DNA of 25,104 bases, taken from the NCBI GenBank assembly GCA_017475785.1, contig JAFVEX010000018.1, positions 1-25,104 of the forward strand, in the 5' to 3' direction. Both the position numbers and the translations under genes were made by a program. This document shows, one piece after another, positions 8,005-16,516 of the stretch. Each line of letters opens with the position of its first letter. Positions within the stretch are counted from its first letter, which is position 1. The DNA is from Eubacterium sp. Lineage in GTDB: Bacteria > Bacillota_A > Clostridia > Lachnospirales > Lachnospiraceae. The notes under the pieces are model-generated. The model saw nothing but the letters and a program-made list of their open reading frames with translations, did not search any database and was not told where the DNA came from.

Positions 8005-8049
8005 GATGCCCGCCCGCAATATGCCGCACGGCTGCCGCAGGCGGGCATC
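8005..8049. repeat. Perfect 10-bp inverted repeat upstream of cmk
   Basis: GATGCCCGCC at 8005-8014 pairs with GGCGGGCATC at 8040-8049. The 25-nt loop can itself fold (GCCG-CA-CGGC). It sits 24 nt upstream of the cmk start codon. No T-run follows on the minus strand, so it is not a standard terminator. It may shape the cmk leader RNA or protect an mRNA end. Confidence 0.7.
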
Positions 8050-8074
8050 TCCTGATTCATTATTGCCGTCAGTT

Positions 8075-8103
8075 CATGGATGAGCCCGCTGCTCCCATCC
8101 ATG
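8075..8103. repeat. Inverted repeat in the cmk upstream region
   Basis: CATGGATG at 8075-8082 and CATCCATG at 8096-8103 are perfect complements, and an inner GAGC/GCTC pairing is possible. There is no clear T-run on the minus strand. The function is unknown. Confidence 0.6.
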
Positions 8104-8119
8104 CTTCTTCTTTGCTTAG

Positions 8120-8168
8120 GAAACACTGATTAATTCGAGCTGATCGGTGATGGATAAATCAGCGTTTC
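8120..8168. repeat. 17-bp imperfect inverted repeat just after the FN3 protein gene
   Basis: GAAACACTGATTAATTC at 8120-8136 matches the complement of 8152-8168 at 14 of 17 positions, with a 15-nt centre. It begins two bases beyond the stop codon of the secreted protein gene. It could be a weak transcription end signal (no T-run is seen) or a relic of a small mobile element. Confidence 0.55.
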
Positions 8169-8170
8169 TC

Positions 8171-8986
8171 TCATTTCACTGCTACGGAAGAATCCGCTTG
8201 TTTCGCCGTATACGCGACTGACATCTGTGTTGATACGGGCTCTACCTCCGGATTCGGGTAGAAGCTGGTCGAGATCATATACTTACAGTCCTTTATCTTC
8301 GCCCAGTCCGCCACAGAAATACCGTATACGGTGAGGTAAATCGACTCCGTTTTTCCTGCCGGGATCAGCTTCGCGGCACCTGACACATCCAGATCCGCTT
8401 CCAGCTTTTTCACGACTTTTCCCGTCGATTTATTGATGGCGTAAACGGTGTTCTGCACTCCGATCTTGTAATTCTGCAGAAATCCCATGTCTGACTTTGT
8501 TTTGTTTTTGATCAGCACACGAAACTCCAGCATACCGGGATCGTCTGAAAAATATGAGATGTCATACTCCACCGGCGGCGTGGCGCCTACATTTGTGATG
8601 GTTGCGCTTGCGGCAAATATCCGCTTCGCGGGCGACCACTTGCTTTTCGTTTTGCCTTTGACGGCCCGGACGCGGTATTTGTAATCACCGCTGCCTTTTG
8701 TCTTGATCTGGGTCTTCTTCACAGTTTTCCACTTCACCCATTTTCCGGCTTTTCCAGTGGACGGATTGATCTTTGCCCGCTGAATTTCATACTTCTTCGC
8801 GCCGCTCACCTTCGACCACTTAAGATAGATTTTGTTATTCAGATAAGCGCTCTTTTTTGTGTCAATTTTCGGCTTGGCGTTTTTAAAGGAAGCCGCCTGC
8901 ACAGGTGCAGGCTTCAGCACGCCGACCGCAAGGATCAGCAGGAGCAGAACAACGGATACCAGATGCTTTTTCGATCGTTTTCTCAT
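8171..8986 (-). CDS. Secreted protein with a fibronectin type III-like domain, function unknown
   Basis: A 271-residue exported protein. Its N-terminus has a Lys/Arg-rich start, the hydrophobic segment LVSVVLLLLILAVGVL and a likely signal peptidase I site after PVQA (residue 31). Residues about 45-122 look like a fibronectin type III fold: KIYLKWSKVSGAKKYEIQRA, then YKYRVRAVKGKTKSKWSP, as in many clostridial surface proteins. The C-terminal half is predicted beta-rich (MLEFRVLIKNKTKSDM; GKTESIYLTVYGISV) and I do not recognise it. There is no lipobox and no LPXTG anchor. The ATG at 8984-8986 has a strong AGGAGG site. It interrupts an otherwise housekeeping run (leuS, flavoprotein, cmk, ispH, rpsA). 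The protein is very Lys-rich compared with its neighbours. Confidence 0.8.
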   Translation of the reverse strand: MRKRSKKHLVSVVLLLLILAVGVLKPAPVQAASFKNAKPKIDTKKSAYLNNKIYLKWSKVSGAKKYEIQRAKINPSTGKAGKWVKWKTVKKTQIKTKGSGDYKYRVRAVKGKTKSKWSPAKRIFAASATITNVGATPPVEYDISYFSDDPGMLEFRVLIKNKTKSDMGFLQNYKIGVQNTVYAINKSTGKVVKKLEADLDVSGAAKLIPAGKTESIYLTVYGISVADWAKIKDCKYMISTSFYPNPEVEPVSTQMSVAYTAKQADSSVAVK

Positions 8987-9107
8987 AATAAACCTCCTGT
9001 TGGTGCGATGTGCCCGGATCAAAGGCTCCCGGCCGGCCCTGCTTTTTATGTGTATAACATAGCTCCCTCAGCTACGATTGTCTTCTGCCGCCGTCATCTC
9101 CCGTTGC

Positions 9108-10442
9108 TTATGTAAATGTTTCTGCTGTCCTGAACGATTCTGCCGGCGCGGTTTCCTCTTCTGCCGTTATGGCTTCTGCTGCCGCGTGAGCCGTCGACCA
9201 CGCAATCTGCAGATTGAAGCCGCCGGTTACCCCGTCGACATCCAGCACCTCTCCGATAAAGTATAAGCCGCCGATCTCCTTTGCTTCCATTGTTTTGGGA
9301 TTGACCGCTTTTGTGCTGACGCCGCCCTGTGTGACGACCGCCTCCCGGTATGTGCCCCGCGCAGTGATTGTCAGCGGAAACGCCTTGATACATCCGACGA
9401 GCCTGCGCCGTTCTTCTTTTGTGACGTCACGCACGGGTTTTTCCGGTGGAATCTCTGCGACGCGCATCATAACAGGCCGGAGCTTTGCCGGAAGCAGTGA
9501 CGCAATCACATTTTTGACCGCCTTGTTTTTTCCGGCTTCAAATTCCCGCAGGATCCGCGCGTCGAGCTGTTCTTCTGTCAGCGCGGGCTTCAGGTCAATT
9601 CTTGCAGGCAGCGGTGTGGATAAGTCGTCGATGACCGAACTGGCAGAGAGCACAAGTGGCCCGCTGATCCCTTCGTGCGTGAACAGCATTTCGCCAAATT
9701 CCGAGAACGTCTTTCTGCGCTTTTTCCCGCAGGGGACAGACAGCGTCACGTTTTTAAGAGACAGCCCCTGCAGTTCCGGTATATATGCTTCTTTGGTGAG
9801 CAGCGGCACGAGCGCCGGACGGCAGCTGGTAACCGGAATTCCAAGCATCTGAGCAAAACGGTACCCGTCTCCGGTGGATCCGGTGGATGGATAACTCAGT
9901 CCGCCGGCGGCGACGATGACCGCGTCACCCTCTGCGGCAGTGCCGTCTGACAGCCGGATCCCGCAGACCTTTCTGACAGCCTTGCCTGCCTGCCTGCCGC
10001 TTCCCGCTTCTTCATCTGTCAAAACCTCTGCCGCCTCTGCGTTCAGATAAACGCGCGCTCCCAGTGATCTCATCCGCTGTTCCAGCGCACGGATGACATC
10101 TGACGCGTGATCCGATGCCGGAAACACGCGGTTCCCGCGCTCTGTCTTCGTTTTCATGCCGAGTCTCTCAAAGAAGCGGATTGTGTCCTGATTTGAGAAG
10201 CCCGAAAACGCGCTGTACAGGAACCTGGGATTTGTGACGATATGCGTCAGAAAATCCTCTTCCGCACAGGCATTTGTAAAATTGCAGCGGCCTTTCCCCG
10301 TGATATACAGCTTTTTGCCGAGTTTCTCATTCTTCTCGAACAGCTGCACGTCAAGGCCTGCCTCAGCGCAAAAGACGGCGGCGGCCATACCGGCCGCCCC
10401 GCCTCCAATGATGATCACTCGTTTTGTCTCAGGCTTTTTCAT
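9108..10442 (-). CDS. HI0933-family NAD(P)/FAD-dependent oxidoreductase
   Basis: Flavoprotein of the HI0933/YhiN family; the physiological substrate is not established. The 444-residue protein begins with a Rossmann FAD-binding motif (VIIIGGGAAGMAAAVFCAEA, residues 9-28), followed by EKNEKLGKKLYITGKGRCNF, which is diagnostic of the family. It ends with GEVLDVDGVTGGFNLQIAWS, the C-terminal FAD contact. The ATG lies very close to its AGAGGAA site, so initiation may be weak or coupled to leuS, whose stop is 23 nt upstream. This gene often sits upstream of cmk and ispH in Clostridia; here the FN3 protein gene comes between. Confidence 0.9.
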   Translation of the reverse strand: MKKPETKRVIIIGGGAAGMAAAVFCAEAGLDVQLFEKNEKLGKKLYITGKGRCNFTNACAEEDFLTHIVTNPRFLYSAFSGFSNQDTIRFFERLGMKTKTERGNRVFPASDHASDVIRALEQRMRSLGARVYLNAEAAEVLTDEEAGSGRQAGKAVRKVCGIRLSDGTAAEGDAVIVAAGGLSYPSTGSTGDGYRFAQMLGIPVTSCRPALVPLLTKEAYIPELQGLSLKNVTLSVPCGKKRRKTFSEFGEMLFTHEGISGPLVLSASSVIDDLSTPLPARIDLKPALTEEQLDARILREFEAGKNKAVKNVIASLLPAKLRPVMMRVAEIPPEKPVRDVTKEERRRLVGCIKAFPLTITARGTYREAVVTQGGVSTKAVNPKTMEAKEIGGLYFIGEVLDVDGVTGGFNLQIAWSTAHAAAEAITAEEETAPAESFRTAETFT

Positions 10443-10465
10443 TTCCTCTTTCTGGTTTTTCTGAT

Positions 10466-12883
10466 TCAGTTTTTCTGAACGATATTGATAATTTTGCCGG
10501 GCACGTAGATTTCCTTGACGATCGTACCTGTCAGGCGGTCTTCGACCGCAGCCTTGCCCAGCGCAATCGCTTCGTCCTTCGCGATGTCAGCGGACACCTT
10601 AATGACAGCCCGTGTCTTACCGTTGATCTGAACAGGGATCTCGATGACGTCCTCTTTCATGGCTTCTTCGCTGAAATCCGGCCAGGTGCTGTGGAATATG
10701 CTGTCCAGATATCCGTACTGCTCCCAGACCTCCTCCGCGATATGGGGCGCAAACGGAGCCAGCAGCTGCGCAAATGCCTCGATGGTCTCGCGGTCCACTC
10801 CGCCGTCCTTCTTCGCAAGCGTGATCAGGTTGTTGTTGTGCTCCATAAATGCAGCGACCGCCGTGTTCAGGCTGAAGCTCTCCAGACGCTGTGAGACGTC
10901 CCGGATCAGCTGGTGGCGTTCCCTGACCATTTCAGGTGTCGCGGCAACATTTGCCTCCAGGCTGTCCATCGCAAGGTTCCAGAAGCGGCGGATAAAGCGG
11001 TTGACGCCCTCGATCCCGCGGTCGTCCCACTCTGCGTCCAGCTCCGGCGGCCCCACAAACATCTCGTAAAGACGCAGGGAATCACAGCCGTAGTTCTCGA
11101 CCAGCTCGTCCGGTGATACGACGTTGCCCTTGGACTTGCTCATCTTGATGCCGTTCTTGCCGGTGATCATACCCTGATTAAACAGCTTTGTGAACGGCTC
11201 CTCGAAGTCTACGACGCCGATGTCATACAGGAACTTCGTCCAGAATCTGGAATACAGCAGGTGAAGCACCGCGTGCTCCACGCCGCCGATATACATATCT
11301 ACCGGCAGATACTTGTGCGCGCGCTCTTTGGAGACCAGTTCCTGGTCATTTTTGTTGTCTATATAGCGCAGGAAGTACCAGGACGATCCTGCCCACTGCG
11401 GCATGGTATTGGTCTCGCGCTTTGCGTCTGCGCCGCAGACCGGGCACTTGCAGTTGACCCACTCTTCGATCGCGGCAAGCGGAGACTCCCCTGTGCCGGT
11501 CGGCTCGTATTTTTCGACCTGCGGCAGCTCAAGCGGCAGTTCTTCTTCCGGAACAGCGACGTTCCCGCAGTTCGGGCAGTGGATGATCGGGATCGGCTCT
11601 CCCCAGTAGCGCTGACGTGAGAACACCCAGTCCCGGAGTTTGTAGTTGACAGTTTTTTTGCCGACACCCATCTCCTCGACGATCTCCGCAGCTTTCTGCT
11701 TCATCACCGCGGACTCCATGCCGTTCCAGTCGCCGGAATTGATCATCGTGCCGGAAGCCTCTGTGTAGGCCTCCTGCATATCCTCGATCTCCACACCGTC
11801 CTTCGCGATGACCTGCACGATCGGCAGACCGAACTTTTTCGCAAACGCAAAGTCGCGGTCATCGTGCGCCGGAACGCACATAATTGCGCCGGTACCGTAA
11901 TCGGCAAGAACGTAATCGGAGAGCCAGATCTGAATCTTCTCGCCGTTCAGCGGATTGACCGCGTAGCTGCCCGTGAAGACACCCGTTTTCTCCTTCGCTG
12001 CCATGCGGTCGACATTGGACTTCATGGACGCGTCGTAGATGTACTGCTCCACTTCTTCCCTATGATCCTCTGTCGCGAGCTTCGCCGCCAGCGCGTGTTC
12101 CGGCGAGAGCACCATAAAGGTCGCTCCGTAGAGGGTGTCCGGGCGGGTTGTGTAAACCGTGATGGTCTCATCGAATCCGTCGATCGGGAACTGCACCTCC
12201 GCGCCGTAGGACTTGCCGATCCAGTCGGTCTGCATCTTCTTGACCTTTTCCGGCCAGTCAAGCTTTTCCAGGTCATTGAGCAGGCGCTCCGCATACGCCG
12301 TGATCTTCAGCATCCACTGGCGGAGATTCTTCTTGGTGACTTCCGCGCCGCAGCGCTCGCACTTGCCGTCGACGACCTCTTCATTTGCCAGTCCGGTCTT
12401 GCAGGACGGACACCAGTTGATCGGGAATTCTTTTTCGTAGGCCAGCCCGTTCTTGAACATCTGAACGAAGATCCACTGAGTCCACTTGAAAAACTTCGGA
12501 TCGGTCGTATTCACTTCCATATCCCAGTCATAAATGGCACCGATCTGGTTAATCTGCTCCTTGATGCGCGCTACATTCTCCGCGGTAGAGACAGACGGAT
12601 GAATTCCCATCTTGATGGCATAATTCTCAGCCGGCAGACCGAACGCGTCCCAGCCCATCGGGTGAATGAGATAACGGTTGTGCATCATCATGTAGCGGCT
12701 CCAGACATCAGAGATGACATACCCTCTCCAGTGTCCGACGTGAAGACCGTTGCCAGACGGATATGGAAACATATCGAGGCAGTAATATTTCGGCTTCTTG
12801 CCGTCCTCGACATTGATGGGATTTATTTTCCAGTTTTCGCGCCATTTCTTTTCAACGGCTTTGTGATTGAATGGTTGTGCCAT
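10466..12883 (-). CDS. leuS: Leucyl-tRNA synthetase
   Basis: Class I aminoacyl-tRNA synthetase that charges tRNA-Leu. The 805-residue length is normal for bacteria. Visible features are the HIGH-type signature FPYPSGNGLHVGHWRGY (HVGH, residues 48-51), zinc-type cysteine pairs (CPSC/CERCG and CPNCG/CPVCG), and a CP1 editing domain with TTRPDTLYGATFMVLSPEHA and YGTGAIMCVPAHDDRDF. Also present are WVFSRQRYWGEPIPI, the KMSKS loop GIKMSKSKGNVVSPDEL and an anticodon-binding C-terminal domain. The ATG follows AGGAGG. No T-box leader is evident upstream; instead a long hairpin lies just before the ribosome-binding site. Confidence 0.97.
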   Translation of the reverse strand: MAQPFNHKAVEKKWRENWKINPINVEDGKKPKYYCLDMFPYPSGNGLHVGHWRGYVISDVWSRYMMMHNRYLIHPMGWDAFGLPAENYAIKMGIHPSVSTAENVARIKEQINQIGAIYDWDMEVNTTDPKFFKWTQWIFVQMFKNGLAYEKEFPINWCPSCKTGLANEEVVDGKCERCGAEVTKKNLRQWMLKITAYAERLLNDLEKLDWPEKVKKMQTDWIGKSYGAEVQFPIDGFDETITVYTTRPDTLYGATFMVLSPEHALAAKLATEDHREEVEQYIYDASMKSNVDRMAAKEKTGVFTGSYAVNPLNGEKIQIWLSDYVLADYGTGAIMCVPAHDDRDFAFAKKFGLPIVQVIAKDGVEIEDMQEAYTEASGTMINSGDWNGMESAVMKQKAAEIVEEMGVGKKTVNYKLRDWVFSRQRYWGEPIPIIHCPNCGNVAVPEEELPLELPQVEKYEPTGTGESPLAAIEEWVNCKCPVCGADAKRETNTMPQWAGSSWYFLRYIDNKNDQELVSKERAHKYLPVDMYIGGVEHAVLHLLYSRFWTKFLYDIGVVDFEEPFTKLFNQGMITGKNGIKMSKSKGNVVSPDELVENYGCDSLRLYEMFVGPPELDAEWDDRGIEGVNRFIRRFWNLAMDSLEANVAATPEMVRERHQLIRDVSQRLESFSLNTAVAAFMEHNNNLITLAKKDGGVDRETIEAFAQLLAPFAPHIAEEVWEQYGYLDSIFHSTWPDFSEEAMKEDVIEIPVQINGKTRAVIKVSADIAKDEAIALGKAAVEDRLTGTIVKEIYVPGKIINIVQKN

Positions 12884-12900
12884 TAGTTCCTCCTGTTACT

Positions 12901-12958
12901 CGCACAAACGCTTTGCTGTGCTCAAGATCACCTCAAATACACAACAAAGCGTTCTGCG
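12901..12958 (-). promoter_or_regulatory. Long hairpin in the leuS leader
   Basis: AACGCTTTGCTGTG at 12907-12920 pairs with 12940-12953 (13 of 14 positions, the exception being G-U in the minus RNA). The stem extends after a small internal loop by CGCA (12901-12904) with TGCG (12955-12958). The loop is 19 nt. It lies 17 nt upstream of the leuS start codon. No T-run follows it. A regulatory role is inferred from position only. Confidence 0.6.
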
Positions 12959-13098
12959 CAATTTCGATTTTTCATCATGCGCGGTTCTTAAACGCGCGGG
13001 CGAAAGTTACAGCAAACGCTGATTGCATTTACTATAATTCTGTGAGCGGCTATACCTGTCTTCGACGTCATTCAGGTTAACCGCAACAGCACGCTGAA

Positions 13099-15189
13099 TT
13101 ACTCCTCAGAGTTGTTTACCTCATCTGCGCGCTCAGCAATCTGTTTTTCCTGAATGTCTGAAGGAGCCTGCTCGTAGCGCTCAAACGCGTACTCGAAGAC
13201 ACCTGCGCCGCCGGTCATGGAGCGGAGTGTATTGGAGTAGCCGTACAGCTCAAGCTCCGGAACCTCTGCCTCTACGACCGTGTTGCCGTCTTTGTCAGGA
13301 TTCATTCCAAGCACGCGGCCGCGGCGCTTGTTCAGATCTCCCATGATATCACCGGTGTAGGCATCCGGCGCTGTAACCTTCATGTTGACGATCGGCTCAA
13401 GGAGAACCGGACCTGCCTCCATGAAGCCCTTCTTGAACGCCAGGCTGGTAGCGGACTTGAACGCCATCTCGGAAGAGTCTACCGGGTGGTAGGAGCCATC
13501 GTACAGAACGGCCTTGACGCCGACGACAGGATACGCTGCCAGCGGGCCTGCCTTCGTGCAGTCCGCCAGTCCCTTGTCGACTGCCGGGAAGTAGTTCTTC
13601 GGAACGGATCCGCCGACGACTTCTTCTTCGAAGATGTACGGTGTCTCCAGATCGCCTGACGGCTCGAAGCGCATGCGCACATCGCCGTACTGGCCGTGTC
13701 CGCCGGACTGCTTCTTGTACTTGCCCTGTACGTCGGATTTCTTGCGGATCGTCTCACGGAACGCGACCTTCGGCTGCACCAGGTCGATCTCGACGTTGTA
13801 GCGGTCTTTCAGCTTGCTCGCGATGACATCCAGATGCTGGTCGCCGATACCGCAGAGCAGTGTCTGGGAATTCGCGGAATCTACGACGATCTTCATGGTC
13901 ATATCTTCTGTCGCGAGACGGTTCAGTCCCTGGGAGACCTTGTCGACATCTTTCTTGTCCTTCGTGACATAACGCTTAACCGTGTACGGCTTGGAAATCG
14001 CGATCGGACCGTAGTCCACCTGATGATCCTTCGTCGCGATAGAATCACCTGTCTTCGCTGTCGCGAGCTTTGCGACCGCGCCGATATCGCCGGCGTGGAG
14101 CTCAGGAATCTCATTCGTCTTGTTTCCGCACATGACATAGAGCTTGCCGAACTTCTCATCGCAGTCCTGTGTCACATTAAACAACGTCTCATTTGCCTTG
14201 ATCACGCCGGAGCAGACCTTGATCAGCGAATATTTTCCGAGGAACGGATCCGCGATGGTCTTAAAGACAAACGCTGTCTTCGGCTTCTGGAAATCATAGT
14301 CAGCGTCGAAGGTGCCGCTTCCACTGCGGTCCAGTCCTGCTTTCTTGCGCTGGGACGGATTCGGGAAATACGCGACGACGTCATTCAGGAGAATACGGAT
14401 ACCCTGCAGGTTTACAGGCGCGCCCATGCAGACCGGAACGATGCTTCCGTCGCAGACATTCGTCGCGACAGCAGCTGCGATCTCGGCGTCTGAGAACTCG
14501 TCGCCCTCGAAATAGCGCTCCATGAACTCTTCGCTCGTCTCGGCAACCGACTCAATCAGCTCGCTTCTGTACTGCTCAAGGTATTCCTGTGAATAATCCG
14601 GAACCGGAATCTCCTCTTTTTTGTCCTTGTCTGTGTAACGGCGCGCTTTCTGCTTGATGATATTGATGTAGCCGATGAATTTCTCATTCTCGCGGATCGG
14701 CATGTGCAGCGGAGCAATTCTCTTTCCGTAGAGCTCCTGCAGCTGCTCGACGACCTTGCGGTAGCTGACGTTGTCAATATCCATGTCCGTGACAAAGATC
14801 ATGCGCGGCAGATTGTAGCGCTCGCAGAGATCCCACGCCTTCTTCGTGCCGACCTCAACGCCGCTCTTGCCGGAGACAACGATAATTGCCGCGTCTGCCG
14901 CAGCCGCCGCCTCTTCTGCTTCACCCACAAAATCGAAGAATCCAGGCGTGTCAAGAATATTCACTTTGACATCATTCCACTCGATCGGGAGCATTGCTGT
15001 TGTGATGGAGAACTTACGCTTGATCTCTTCCTTATCATAATCACTGACCGTATTTCCGTCAGTTACCTTTCCCAATCTGTTTGTAATTCCGGAGAGGTAT
15101 GCCATTGCCTCTGCGAGTGTGGTCTTTCCGGCACCTCCGTGTCCGAGAAGAACGACGTTTCTGATTTTTTCTGTACTGTAAACCTTCAT
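13099..15189 (-). CDS. fusA2: EF-G2-like translational GTPase
   Basis: A 696-residue translational GTPase of the elongation factor G family, belonging to the divergent EF-G2 type and not canonical FusA. It has G1 GHGGAGKT (residues 16-23) where canonical EF-G has AHIDAGKT, and G3 DTPG (80-83). G4 is degenerate: TDMD at 134-137 where NKxD is usual. Domains II-V follow, including GGHGQYGDVRMRFEP and the C-terminal RRGRVLGMNPDKDGNTVVEAEVP. The ATG has GGGAGGT upstream at a rather long spacing. It has its own promoter and precedes leuS by about 215 nt. EF-G2 members can act at steps other than standard elongation; the role here is not known. Confidence 0.88.
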   Translation of the reverse strand: MKVYSTEKIRNVVLLGHGGAGKTTLAEAMAYLSGITNRLGKVTDGNTVSDYDKEEIKRKFSITTAMLPIEWNDVKVNILDTPGFFDFVGEAEEAAAAADAAIIVVSGKSGVEVGTKKAWDLCERYNLPRMIFVTDMDIDNVSYRKVVEQLQELYGKRIAPLHMPIRENEKFIGYINIIKQKARRYTDKDKKEEIPVPDYSQEYLEQYRSELIESVAETSEEFMERYFEGDEFSDAEIAAAVATNVCDGSIVPVCMGAPVNLQGIRILLNDVVAYFPNPSQRKKAGLDRSGSGTFDADYDFQKPKTAFVFKTIADPFLGKYSLIKVCSGVIKANETLFNVTQDCDEKFGKLYVMCGNKTNEIPELHAGDIGAVAKLATAKTGDSIATKDHQVDYGPIAISKPYTVKRYVTKDKKDVDKVSQGLNRLATEDMTMKIVVDSANSQTLLCGIGDQHLDVIASKLKDRYNVEIDLVQPKVAFRETIRKKSDVQGKYKKQSGGHGQYGDVRMRFEPSGDLETPYIFEEEVVGGSVPKNYFPAVDKGLADCTKAGPLAAYPVVGVKAVLYDGSYHPVDSSEMAFKSATSLAFKKGFMEAGPVLLEPIVNMKVTAPDAYTGDIMGDLNKRRGRVLGMNPDKDGNTVVEAEVPELELYGYSNTLRSMTGGAGVFEYAFERYEQAPSDIQEKQIAERADEVNNSEE

Positions 15190-15251
15190 ATTCTACTGAT
15201 ACCTCCCAATTTGATAAAGGCGCCGCATTTTTTTGCGCGCACTATGGCTAT

Positions 15252-15280
15252 ATTTTACTAATGATTGTGTGCTTTTTCAA
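15252..15280 (-). promoter_or_regulatory. Promoter of the EF-G2-like gene
   Basis: On the minus strand TTGAAA (15275-15280) and TAAAAT (15252-15257) are 17 bp apart, a good sigma-A promoter about 60 nt upstream of the start codon. Confidence 0.7.
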
Positions 15281-15308
15281 GCCTTTTGTTGCAGATCACA
15301 CATCCGTT

Positions 15309-15337
15309 TTGACATTTGCCTTTTTATCGTCTACAAT
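15309..15337 (+). promoter_or_regulatory. Promoter of tyrA-aroA
   Basis: A perfect TTGACA at 15309-15314 and TACAAT at 15332-15337 are 17 bp apart, which is near-consensus sigma-A. Transcription would begin about 15344, some 29 nt before the tyrA ATG. That leaves no room for a leader attenuator. Confidence 0.8.
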
Positions 15338-15372
15338 AAACCGCGTATCATCACAATGAAAGGAACCCGGTT

Positions 15373-16467
15373 ATGAAACGAATCGGCTTTTTCGGGCTTG
15401 GCCTGATCGGCGGCTCACTTGCGAAAACAATCAGAAAATATCATCCGGACTGGGAGCTGCTCGCCTGGAACCGGACACAGGAAACACTTGAGGCAGCGCT
15501 CCGGGATGGCGTGATTGACGCAGCCTGCAGCCGGGAGGACGCGCGCTTCGGCGCATGCGATTACATTTTTCTGTGCGCCCCCGTGCAGACAAATCTGTCT
15601 TTCCTGCCGTTTCTCAAAACCGTCATACAGAAAAACTGCATCATTTCCGACGTCGGAAGTGTCAAAAACACAATTGTATCCGCAGCAGCCACGGAGGGTC
15701 TTTCCGCTTGCTTCATAGGCGGGCATCCCATGGCCGGCTCTGAGCGGACCGGGCTGTCCAGCGCCTCCGACACACTGCTGGAGAACGCATACTACTTTCT
15801 GACGCCATGCGCCGGGGTGCCGCAGGACGCAGTGGCAGAGCTGAAAAACCTCATAGCGGAATGCCGCGCGATTCCAATTGTGACGACCGCCGCAGAGCAC
15901 GATTACATCGTGGCCGGGGTGAGCCACATTCCGCACATCGTCGCGTCCGCGCTTGTCAATCTTGTACGCACCCAGGATACAGACGATCAGCTTATGAAGC
16001 TGGTCGCGGCCGGAGGATTCCGCGACATCACCCGGATCGCGTCTTCTTCTCCGGATATGTGGGAGCAGATCTGTCTCTCGAATCAGTCCCAGATCGCAAG
16101 TACACTCGAGTCGTACATCGGTCTGCTCACAAAGGCGAAGGATCTGATCAGCAGCGCGGACGGACCTGCCCTGCACGAGATGTTCCGCCAGTCACGCGAC
16201 TACCGAGACTCCCTCTCCGACTCCCGGTCCGGCCCGGTGCCGCGCCAGTACGTCATCTATCTGGATATCTGCGACGAGGCCGGCGGAATCGCCACGGTCA
16301 CCACGCTGCTCGCGATGAGCGGCCTGAACATCCGGAATCTGGGAATCGTGCACAACCGTGAATTTGAGGAAGGCGTGCTGCGCATTGAATTCTATGACGC
16401 AAAGACACGTGACCACGCGGTACGGATCCTGCAGCAGAGAAACTATGTCGTGCGGAAACAGACATGA
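15373..16467 (+). CDS. tyrA: Prephenate dehydrogenase with C-terminal ACT domain
   Basis: Oxidatively decarboxylates prephenate to 4-hydroxyphenylpyruvate for tyrosine synthesis, using NAD(P)+. The 364-residue protein begins with the dinucleotide-binding motif GLGLIGGSLAKTI (G8-x-G10-xx-G13). It carries VGSVKN, GGHPMAGSERTG and the catalytic-His region VAGVSHIPHIVASAL. Residues about 293-363 (YVIYLDICDEAGGIATV...) form an ACT domain, the usual site of feedback inhibition by tyrosine. The start follows AAAGGAA. It is first in a two-gene operon with aroA, 49 nt downstream. There is no chorismate mutase domain. Confidence 0.95.
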   Translation: MKRIGFFGLGLIGGSLAKTIRKYHPDWELLAWNRTQETLEAALRDGVIDAACSREDARFGACDYIFLCAPVQTNLSFLPFLKTVIQKNCIISDVGSVKNTIVSAAATEGLSACFIGGHPMAGSERTGLSSASDTLLENAYYFLTPCAGVPQDAVAELKNLIAECRAIPIVTTAAEHDYIVAGVSHIPHIVASALVNLVRTQDTDDQLMKLVAAGGFRDITRIASSSPDMWEQICLSNQSQIASTLESYIGLLTKAKDLISSADGPALHEMFRQSRDYRDSLSDSRSGPVPRQYVIYLDICDEAGGIATVTTLLAMSGLNIRNLGIVHNREFEEGVLRIEFYDAKTRDHAVRILQQRNYVVRKQT

Positions 16468-16516
16468 TGCCTTCGCCGGCGAACAAATCGATCTGAAACA
16501 TAACAGGTGTATAAAC

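Noticed and set aside
13016..13026. AAACGCTGATT shared with the inverted repeat at 8157-8167
   Set aside because: A chance match of 11 bases between two places is expected many times in 25 kb, and the flanks do not match.
12884..13098. T-box leader for leuS
   Set aside because: No T-box block resembling GGGTGGNACCGCG and no matching antiterminator/terminator pair on the minus strand; only hairpins are visible.
16358..16516. Longer N-terminus for AroA overlapping tyrA
   Set aside because: It translates tyrA out of frame; EPSP synthases begin at MKLYPSK-like sequence, which matches the ATG at 16517.
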